64,000 bases of DNA from Tachypleus tridentatus (taxonomy: Eukaryota; Arthropoda; Merostomata; Xiphosura; Limulidae), in assembly GCF_004210375.1 (NCBI RefSeq), contig NC_134834.1:40266264-40330263 (forward strand), given 5' to 3'. Of this stretch, positions 48,001-60,000 are shown in pieces (position 1 is the stretch's first letter; the number at the start of each line of letters is the position of its first letter). Under the pieces are notes generated by a model. The model was not told the DNA's origin and did no database searches. It was given only the letters and a program-made list of their open reading frames with translations. The position numbers were made by a program, and so were the translations under genes.

Positions 48001-51000
48001 ATGAATATGAGAAGAGTTCTAACAGTATTCTCCAGTCACAGTTGATGAGCAAAGCCTATTTGATCCTCAACTGATCAATTGCAATTGCAGAGACAACTCG
48101 TGTAACTGTATATGGACAGTTATGAACATGGTGTCATGTCCACGGAGAATGTTAGTGACTCGTACACAAACCCTTGTACCTTGAGGAACCAGATAATTAT
48201 AACAATGATTTAGCTTATAGCTAATATTCTGAAAAGTATTTTAATTTGTTGAGAATTCAGCCTTGTCTTAAGATATCCTGATTGTTCTTCTGTTATTTAA
48301 TGGTCACAAGTCGTTTAATAGAAGTTTATTTAAATAAATATAAGTTTAAATTAAAAGTGCACATCTTTTGTGTTGTTGTTAAACACAAAAAACACGTATT
48401 TTTACTGCAACAACAATCACATGTGTTATGGTTTACGTAGATTTGTGTTTAAAGAACAAAGTTATGATCTTGTGAGATAGCAGAAAGTTCATGTTAAAGT
48501 GCAATACAATTGTTATTCCAGAGTTGTCACGTAAACTTGAAATAGAATAGTTTAAAGCCACTCATCTTTTCACTGAAATTTGCGGGGTTTCTTATTTCAG
48601 GTTATAATTGTCATTAAAAAGCAACAACATATAATTCGCATTAGGTAACATAATCAACATCATGACCGCCAGTTTCAAACAATACAGCTCACTTCAGTCC
48701 GAATAGAACGATATTGGTAACCAATAAGTTTCAACATGAATTAGAAGTTTGAAAGACGACTTGATAAAATGTATAGATATGCTCACATTTTTATACCTTT
48801 CTCTTGTAAAAACTGGAGTTTGTCAGTTAATTACATATATATATATATAACTACAATGGCAAACTTTTCTTGGAAAGTGGACACTGTCTTACATATCTAT
48901 ATAACATAAATTGAAAACTTTGTCTGGTAAATTTTCACTTTTATTTAAATAACTAACTTTGCCTGGGGATATTTTGTTAAATAAAGACTACAAAGGAAAT
49001 GCCTGGGAAGTGTGACACTTTGTTGTATACATACTATAAATTGAATAGCAGTAATTACTAAAGGGGTAGTCACGTTGTTGTATACGGAATAGAACGGAAA
49101 TGAGAGACTTTGCTGGGCAGAGTGTGGTACTTCGAACATAAAATTTGCCTGGGAAGCGCAGTATGGCAGTTTGTAACATACAGATTATTTTCCCAATATT
49201 GATTTCCAAAAATAAAATATTTATTTTGTTAGAATAGTTATATAAAGTTTGTTCAAGTTCGAATTAAATCGGGAAGAAATAACATATAGATATTTAATAA
49301 AACGAGAATGTTCCAAATACATCGTAAAAACGAAAACTATAAAACTTATTTGTTGCTTAAACAATAATGGAAAATGTCATACCTGTACCTATCCCTAAAA
49401 TATAGAACAATACAAAGAAAGTATTATGAATATATACATTTAGACAAATCGTTTTTCCAATTTCACGAAAACATTTTCGTTCTTGTAAGTGATGTGATAG
49501 TTTCAAAATTGTGAGTTAAAGACATAATTTATTCGACGAATACTACTAGAAAGCTTTTATCAAAAAGAATGTTCTCTTGTGCTATCCCATTAACAAAATA
49601 AGCTCCAATCCAGTAATAGTATCTTATATTATTATGTAAATGCAAAATACAGAATTCCATAACTTCATTTCATGTAAGTACTACATGACCTGCTAGTATG
49701 GAAAAACTTGGAGGAGTTATGGAGTATTTGCTTCATATCTAACTTTACATAACCACTTGTGTTTGTTACAGATATTTCATTCATCATTAATGGAGTTACT
49801 AATGTAAAGAATGATATTATTTTATTGGAACAAATAACAGGCTTTGATATCTACATACAGAATATTTCTAGTTGTGCGCAGTTTTTCTCTTACATATTAA
49901 ACAGTTCTACACAAGCTATAAATTTGATTACAAAATAGTTTTAAAAATTATAGAATCCAATATTTGGTGAACTAACAAATTTTGCTAGGATCATATTTAC
50001 TGGCTGAACAGCTGAAATATCACTTCCGAACAGTGATGAACATGATCACGAATTGATTGTCAAAACAAGAGATCTCTAAGTGAAAGTATTCATACACGCA
50101 AATTCTATTTGAAAGCCTAAAATAATAAGATAATAGCCCAACTGGAGTGTTAAGATCCAAAGATTATAGTGAAATAAAATTTACCTGCTGTGGGACTTGG
50201 TCCACTTCGACTTCTCTTTACTCCAGCAAAAACCTTTTCTCTCTTTAAAAAAATAAATGCATTTATAGTGGCATCTTTAAATATGTTCCAAGTTTTACCA
50301 ACTATCAAAATAAAACAGTACGTATAAATGTTAAAAATTCCTCATGTTCTGGGTAATAATTCAGGCTGTAATCTTCAACATATTTTAATTCCGGAGAAAA
50401 AAAAAACGAACGTAGAAAATAAGGGACGCATTTTAGAATCACATATAGAATCACATGTACAATCACATTTAGAATCACATATAGAATTACATTTAGAATT
50501 GCATATAGAATCACATATAGCTGTCTTATGCTTCCAGATTCGAAGTAAAAATATTTCATAAAATAAATGTAAAATAGGGCGATGATTTTATAAACATTCA
50601 TTACACGAGGCTCAAAGTTAAAAACATTTCACAGATGAATTCTTAAAATTATTGTATTTGAATATTTTTTGACAAAAATGTTTATTATTATTTGAAAAAC
50701 ACCAGAAACTGTAAGGAGAATGTTTGATATAAATTAATGTAATGTATCTTACTGTACTTGGATATAGAAAAATATATTAATTACTAAGTGCTTCACTCGC
50801 AATCTGAGGGTTAGGGGTTCGAATCACTATTTCACCATACATTCTCGCCCTTTCAGTCATGGGAATGTTATTATGTGGCGGTCAATCCCAATATTCGTTG
50901 ATAAAATAGTAGCCCAAGAGTTGTTAATGCTAAATTAGGGACAGTAACACAGATATCCCTCGCGTAGCTTTGCGTAAAATTCTTAACCAATTAAATAATA

Positions 51001-54000
51001 ACTAAATTACTCTCTTCAATGGCGGTAAATAAAGATATCTATAAGAAGCCGGAAATTTAATCCAGAGTGAAATTTATTTTTCTATATAAAAAAATGTTTT
51101 CTCAAGTTATGCTTATAAAATTAGAAAAATGTATCTCACTTAACTGTTCTTATTAAATATAAAACTTTTCATAAATAGCATCTCAAACCTTACACAGAGC
51201 TTTTAGAATTTCTTAATATTTAAAAACAGGTTACAGTTAATTGTTTATTTTCTTTTGCAAAGAACATATTACAAATCAAAAACTAATTAACAATGAATAT
51301 TATTATCAACTGGAAAACTCACCCTTCGTTCTGATCTTGTTTTGTACTCAAATCCACCTTCAGGGCTTTCCGTAATGTAAAGCGGATGATGACGAGCTGG
51401 GTTTTCAGGGTCATTCCCCCCTTCCACGTAAAATGTATATGTTTTTCCTCTCTGCACCGTAATTTCGGGAATAATTAACCCATTGATGTACCAAGCAATG
51501 CCCCATCCCACTTGGCCTACAATAAAACCATTTATAAACATTTGACAATATTAAGAAAACGAGCATTTAAAGGAATTTTCTGATAAAAACAATTCCATGG
51601 TTCAAGATCACACTAAATATTAGTGAATGTGATGCAAAAGATCGGTTCTGTGTACACGCTGATGCAATGATACATTCGATGATGTTTAAAATGTGATAGA
51701 TAACTATACATTAATGTAAGATTCTAAAATTGATTTAAAACCACTGTTTTAATAAAGCAGATATGATACGTGGAGCTCATATGTTCTGTTTCGACTTTTA
51801 CAAAATAATTTTAAAATGCTCATCAAACTTCAAACTCAAATCTTGTGCTATACATTCTTAAGAAACAGCTAATATAAAATTAAAATAAAAGACACAGATC
51901 TATAGCCCAGAAGAAATTACTATTCTAGAAATGATATGGAGAACAACAAGTCAGTCCGAGAACTTGCACAATATACGTAAGACAGAAAAACTACTCAAGT
52001 ATTTGATGTTACAATCTACCCTTCAGTTGCTCTACTTATGAAATATTGTATTAGTAAATATTTAATCATAGTCATAACAAAGCGTAAAATAAATAAATAA
52101 ATATTTCCCTTCCTGCTAGGGTACTGACTACAATAACTTGTACTGAGGTGAAACATAGTGACAATGATGACAACATAACTTATACATTGTGTGTCTCTGT
52201 TACCATATAGTAACCATTAAAGACTTACTACAACAACCAAATGCCCAGGAATATTCTTACGTATTTTGACATACGTGTGTTTTATGCTACATTAAATCAA
52301 AGTAAGTCACTGAAGATTCTTGCACCTCTTGTTACATGTCTCTGCGATAGATCACCAAGTCTATGACGGATCTTGGATCTTTAGGTATGTGTACGTCTGT
52401 CATGCTACAGTGGAACATGACTAGTTACCACGATAGGCCATGACGGATTTTTCAACTTTAGTTTTACGTCTTTGTTATGTTATACAGTGGAACATGACCG
52501 CTTACAACGACGGGCCAAATGCCCATGACGGATCTTGCATGCTTTCTGTTGTGTCTATATTATATTATTTTACAAGATGTTATATTGACTTACTTTTACA
52601 GCGTAACCTTTGATTTAGCGTGTTTAATACTAACACTTATACCCGATGTACAGTGATTCTGTAAGCATAACTTACTAGACTGTTGGATCTTATTAACGCT
52701 AATAATATTGTCCTATGATTATAAATATACATATATACACACTGAGAAAGTACGATAACACAACTTGTACAATATCTTTTATAATTACAAAATGCTTTCT
52801 GAAGCTCAACGTTTTACATTAGAGGAGATATAATTCTTTACCGTAAGGGATAAGTAGATATTGTTTTATATTGTAATTAAAGAGATAATTGTTTTAGTTT
52901 CAACTACAAATCAAACAGTATCAAATAAGTTTGAAAGGACAGAACCAGTGATGCCTTGGTAGCCTTTCTTTCCACCAGTTGGTCCAATCTGAGCGAAGAA
53001 CGTTCTGTTTGCTGGACAGACGATAGAAGGAATCTCCCAAGCTCGCTGTTCGGCTTCTGTGCTACTGCTAGCGTACTGATTACCCTCTCGTTTCGAGGCT
53101 GCTTCGACGTCACCATTCGTTGAAGAATATTGAGAATCACTAGCAGGAACTGGGCAGTTCCATTTGGGAGCCCGAGCAAAATCAATAAACATATTTCCTA
53201 GAATTACAAGATAAGCAGCTCAGATGTTACTTTGGCATTCCAAAACCAAAACGATGTTTCTTATCAAGACTTGAAAAGTAATTTTTCAACAAATCCATAT
53301 GTTTCCTTAAATTTACTCATTGTTGCCATGAGCCTTAACTTCAATAAATAAGCTATGTTTGTAATTTTTTAACATTTCAACTGAAATTGATACAGATTTC
53401 ATTAACTGAAATACCAATTTTGGACAACACTCGAAATAAAGTCAGTGTCACAATACCTTATTTTATCTTTGTATTTTTTCGCATGAACTGCCCAATATGT
53501 TGAAATTAGGGGATAGAAACAAATAATAAAGTTATTAAATGCAACTTACAATAAATATTATTGGAGCGTACCTCAATTATTTCACAGTTCCACAAAGCTT
53601 AGCTCAACAACAGTAAATTAAACCTCAATTATTTCACTGCTATTTTTATCAATTCCACAAAAGTTAACATTCTCACAGTAAAGACTGATCTATTTTATTT
53701 CACTGTTGATTCGTCAGTTTCACAAAGCTTGGATTTCAAAGTGAAAATATCATTTATCAAATTGCAACTGGGTATAAAAAAGAATTTTTATTTCTTCCTG
53801 TGCTCAAATGTATGTGTTTAAACCAACACATGATGTTATGAATTCAACGTGCCTTGTTTATAGAAATTGGTTAAGAATTTTACAAAACATGTTTATGCGT
53901 AATAAATACTTGTTAGTTTTCAAACCTACCGTCTGTATGCAGTTTATGGTATGAAACTTCACCACGATTGTTAATTGGTCCAATGGCCCACAATACAGCT

Positions 54001-57000
54001 TGAGGACCGTCTGAATATATGTTCTGGTCATATTCTTTGTCCACTGAAAACACACACGTAGATAATAGTTACACACACACTTATATAAAATATAGCAATT
54101 TTATGGGTCTTAATTTATTATACAAATATGTTTATCCTCGCACTAAGAAGTTTTACTTGTCCAACGCCATTCGTAGGAATAACTTTCCGTTTCTTTATTT
54201 GCTTGGAATTTAGCACAAAGCTACACAACTGGCTATCTGTGCTCTGTCCACTACGAAGCCCGGTTTTTAGTGGTTAAGTCTACAGACATACCTCTGTGCC
54301 ACTGGATAACAAGAAAAACGACATACACAAGATTTCTAGTAATAATGCATTGAATAGTCTCTTGTTGAATAGGTTAAAGAAAAAGAAATGCAAAAGATTT
54401 TAATGTACAAGCAGCAAATGTGTCAAACTGTAAGTTAAACCTGTACAAAATAAATATGTTCGTCAATATGTTTGTTAAACTTATACACAATAGACATGTT
54501 TGTCAATATGTTTGTTAAACTTGTACATAATAGACATGTTTGTCAATTAACAAGCAACAAATTTGTCATATTAGGAGGTAAACGTTCATGTAAAACTTGA
54601 GGTTAAATAAACAGACAACAAGTATATCAGATTAAAGGTTAAAGGAACAAGTAACAAAACTGTGAAGCTAGAGGTTAAACTTGCAAACAATGGGCATGCT
54701 AGTTAACAAGGAATCTGAAGGTCGCAGATATGTTAAAAAGGAGGATAAGCTTACAAACTGTGGACATAGCGGGCAAAATATATATCAAATTAATTAAAGG
54801 GCAAATTTAAAGCAACAGATAGGTAACTGAAACTTAAACGTACATACAATATTTTTCGGGTAAATTTAAAAATTACAGACATGTTAGTCAACAGACAAAG
54901 AAACAAACAAAAGAAATAATAAATTAGAATAAACGTACAATTAACAGAAATGTGAAACCCAAAAAACGAGTAATATAAATCCGAAGCTTAAAGGGAAACT
55001 TATAAGTAACTGAAATGTGAATCTCCAGTAAAAAACTTCAAAAAGTAAAACTTGTGAAGTTTGAAAAAATTTACAAGTAACAGAGATGTTGAAACGTAGG
55101 GGCAAAATTACAAATATGAATCACAAAAGGCACGTAACAAACATGTGACGCTGAAGGGAAAAATAGAAACAACAAACTTGTGTTGCTCAAAATAAATAAA
55201 GCATATGAAACTCAAAGGTAGGCTTACATCAAAATAAAAAAGTGGATTGTTATATTTACATTTGCGTGAATCATTCCCCAATAGAAATAAGTACAACATA
55301 AATAAAGTTGGTGTACGTAAGAAGGGAAATCAAAGTCCTTTTTATCACTGGTAGTCACACATAAGTTTTTATTGGTAATATGACATTCTTCCTGTGCTTT
55401 TCTTGACTTGTCATTTCTTCTTCTTCATCTAACCTGTTCTTCCTTTCTTTTTCCTCTCTTTTTTTTTTTTTCTAGTGGAACTCCTGTCTTTATGTCCCTT
55501 TCTCAAACACACATGTCGAACCGGTCCCTTTGTTTTGAAGATTGCTCTTTGTTCCCGTATACCTTGTAACAACATTTCATAACCACATGCATTCTTGAAG
55601 TCTCCGTGCCAACTGTACTTAGAAAGGCGAACACGATACCGGCTTACTCCAACCACTTTATAATTACTTTGTATATTTTTGTCCTCTAATTCCCTATATA
55701 CTGACCAGAGGTTGCTTTCTTACACTCAGTTTCAAACGATGTTACCTTACATCTCACTTCATAACACAGTAGAAAACTTACAAGTAACAGAGGTTTGGAG
55801 TCAAGGAAATTTTACAAGTAACAGAAATGTGAAGCTCAAGGATAAACTTATAACATACAGCAACGTGAAAGGGGAAACTTACAAGCAGCTTGAGGTCGTC
55901 TGAAAGTAACCATCTTATATCCATTGACAGTAGCTGCATTCATCAAAGTAACGCTATTCTTTGCACCTGGATATTTTTGATCTGGACAACTTCCATGAGT
56001 TCCTACACACTACAAAATAAAACAAATTATTTTTGTCATATATATGTATATGTACTATATAAGACATATATTCTAAATCTCATGGGGCTTCATGATAAAA
56101 ACTATTCTATCACAAGACTCAATAAAGCGGTAACAAAATATAATATGAAAAGTCACACTATAAAAGTTTATGAACGTCAGAATTGCAGTACATCAGACTA
56201 CAATAAATAACAAATAAAAAACAAAAGCTATTATCTCAAAAGCAGAAAAAAAGCATAACCGCTCATAATATTATGTTAGGTTTAGCTTCGTGTAATCCAT
56301 ACCTTTGAATATACACTGATGAAAATTTGTATGTAAGATGTTAGCGCAGATAGCCCTCGTGTAGCTTTGCGGAAGGCCCGGCATGGCCAAGCGCGTTAAG
56401 GCGTGCGACTCGTAATCTGAGGGTCGCAGGTTCGCATCCGCGTCGCGCCAAACATGCTCGCTCTCCCAGCCGTGGGGGCGTTATAATGTGACGGTCATTC
56501 TCCAATATTCGTTGGTAAAAGAGTAGCCCAAGTCTAGCCCAAGAGTTGGCGGTGGGTTGTGATGACTAGCTGCCTTCCCTCTAGTCTTACACTGCTAAAT
56601 TAGGGACGGCTAGCACAGATAGCCCTCGAGTAGCTTTGTGCGAAATTCCAAAACAAACAAACAAAAACAAAAAGCTTTGCGGAAATTAAAAAAGCAAAAG
56701 TAAAATGTTTTTAAAATCCAATTACAAGACTTATAGTCCTATCATTATTTACCACAAAATGAGAAAATTTTACATTAAACTTAGTAGCAGTATAACAGAG
56801 TTACTGGTCTTAAGCCTGAAAAATTACAGTTATCCTTAAAGATATTTAAAAACTATTCGCTGGTATAATAAGCAGCTATTGCTTCCCAGGCTATCAGATG
56901 TAACTGATTTTGTTTCACCGTCCTTAATTAGAAAGAGGATTTGTTTGTTTGCTTGTTTTTGAATTTTGCGCAAAGCTACTCGACGGCTATCTGCGCTAGC

Positions 57001-60000
57001 CGTCCCTAATTTAGCAATGTAAGACTAGAGGGAAGGCAGCTAGTCATCACCACCCACCGCCAACTCTTGAGCTACTCTTTTACCAACGAATAGTGGGATT
57101 GATCGTCACATTATAATGCCCCCACTGCTGGGAGGGCGAGCATGTTTGGTGCGACTGGGATTCGAACCAGCGACCCTCAGATTACAAGTCGAACGCTTTA
57201 ACACGCTTGGCCATGCCGGGCCAATTGGAAAAAGAGAGAGAACTACTATTCTTTAATCAAAGGCCCCCTATCCTCAGTAGCTCACTGTAGTTCAATCCCT
57301 GTGATGGACGCTGCACAGTTAGCCTACTGAGCAACTTTGCGATAAACAAATAAAACTTTAGTCAGAAAATGTAATTTGACAACTTCAAACTATAATTGGA
57401 TATTTTTTTACATTTCTAGGAGCTACGCTTGTAAAGAGTAGTTTAAAACAAAACCATTCATAAAACATGTCCATGACGAGAATTTTCAAAAACACACCAC
57501 TTTTATGTGTTATGTGATACAAAGTTCTGTCCTACTTTACATGTTATATAAGGGCTAGGAGAGCGACTGTTTTATTTCAAATATATTTTTTATTTAAATC
57601 TTAATCTGTGTTTTGTATTATGCTTGTGTTCCACAATAAAACATGATCTGAGGATTTCTAGACACAACGAGTTTAGGGTAATTTAAAATGCCTATTGTCT
57701 CTATGTTAAATAATAGTTTCACACTTAATGTTTCAAGTTATGTAATCTTCATTTATTACATGATTATAAAAAATTATATAAATAAAGAGAAGACGCAGTG
57801 GGACTTGTTGTCATATGGAAGTGTGCGTATAAAGAAGGCAATTGCGTGTTATACCGGAATATGTGTCAAGAGAAGACAAAGTTATTCAACTGAACAATCA
57901 TTACATTTAAGGATGAGCATGCTTATTATGAAATTTGTCAAGTTAATAGCGGCACACATCTGAGGTACTGAAAAGAAAACAGCAAGTGCATCTTATTTTT
58001 TATTTGTAAGTTCATACTTCTCAGTTGTCATTAGTTTATATATAATATCAGTAAAGCGTTTTTGTGTATAAGTGTACAGAGAGAAAGAAAGACCTGCGAA
58101 GTATTGTGTGAAAACCATAACAATTTCATACCATTTTCGATCTCTGTTAGTTTACTGTAATTAATAAACTAATTTTGCATAAACAAAATGTTCGACTACA
58201 CGTTTTTGAACAAGACTGTGGGATCGACGTTGAGTGTGTAGTTGAAGAGGTTTTATCCATGTCATTCTCAAAAAAACGACTCACTTGTTCTTTACTGGCC
58301 AGGAAATAGTCTTCGGCGTGACCTTGACCATCACTGTCGATCCACGTTACTACGACGTCTGCGTTCACCATTTCGGTCTTACTGTCATCTTTGCTAAGTC
58401 CGAAAGCCATATACTCTCCATCACCTGTTTTTAACAAGAGTTGATCGTGATTAAAAACACAAAATCAACGTTTCAAAAAATACAACACAAAAATTTCTCT
58501 TTGCGAAACACAAAATGCCATTTCCTCTTCGTATGATAAAATATCAGAAACTGGAGTTACTGACCTATTTATAATCTTTAACGTCAGTAGACGATTACTA
58601 ATGGACACTAAGGCGTTACATGGAAACTTTATGTAAAGGCAAGTTATATGTGTTGTTTTAATTAAGTACTGATTTTATGATTAAAGAAAGTTTGTTTGTT
58701 TGTTTTAATTTCGCGCAAAGCTACACGAGGGCTATCTGCGCTAGTCGTCCCTAATTTAGCAATGTAAGACTAGAGGGAAGGCTGATTGTCATCACCACCC
58801 ACCGTCAACTCTTGGGCTACTCTTTACCAACGAATAGTAGGATTGACCGTAACATTATAACGCCCCAGGACTCAAAGGGAAAGCAGTTTGGTGACGGGGG
58901 ACCGTGACATTATAACGTCCCCACGGCTGAAAGGGCAAGCATGTTTGATGCGACGGGGAATTCGAACCCGCGATCCTCAGATTACGAGTCGAACCCCTTA
59001 ACCCATCTGACTATGCCGGGCCCGATTAAAGAAAGACTAACTATCGCTTTAACTACGTTTTCACGGTAAAATTAATTATAGTTGTTACTATAATATACAC
59101 TACAACACTCGTAAAGTTGTAACAGTACTAAACACGATACTCACTCAGCCTATAACGACAATAAATCCCATCACAAAACGATATTCAAAAAACAACTTAT
59201 ATAAATCATTTTATCGTAACAATATAAATATATTAAAACACCGGTAAGTATTAAAAACTTGTGTTAATGTTGACTAATCCTGAATTGAAGATTCTAAGTA
59301 ATCGGATAGGCTTTTGTACTTTTTTTTAATAATCTAACAGAAATAAAGAAAGTGTCACATGCAGTACTGTGTAAAGGTGTTAGAACAAGAAAATATTTTG
59401 TCATTCTTTCTGTTTTATAGGATTAATTCTTCAATGCTATTACAGAATGTAAATTTCAACACTGTTTTAATATTTCACTGATCCCTGCTGATAAATGAAT
59501 GAGAATACTTATCATTCTTTACAATTCCCATATACTTGTACCAAGTGCATGTCATAAGGGTTCTGCTTGAATAAACATACTGATCAAATGTACGGTCTGA
59601 AATAACTCTCATGGTACCCCATGTAGTGTCTTGATCATATAGAAAGAAGTTAGCAAGAACAAGCATATGATACCAGTATATACTCGAATAAATCAATCAA
59701 TAGCACTCCACGAAAACGTTGATGAAAAACAAAGTTTAACCCTATATACTACGTTTTTTTGTCATGCGATGGCCCCAAAAGAGTAAAAAATTGTCAGTAG
59801 GATAGAGAATTTGCATAAAAAATTACGTGATGTTGGTTGAGCTCTCCTATAAATTGCTCCAGACGTGAATGCTCCTACAACACTGTCAAGTACACCCTAG
59901 ATTCAGAGAGAGATAAATTTAAAAATAGGAAAGGAAGAGGCAGGACACCTAAATTAAACGATACTGATGTTAAGTATCTTCTTTTGTGCAGCCTTCAGGA

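Noticed and set aside
50305..50601. Frames with SHIESH / VILYVILNVI repeats
   Set aside because: Low-complexity translation of the 12-bp tandem repeat.
55429..55656. 75-codon - strand frame ending in a Lys/Arg-rich run
   Set aside because: No start or splice context, and the basic run comes from a simple pyrimidine tract on the + strand.
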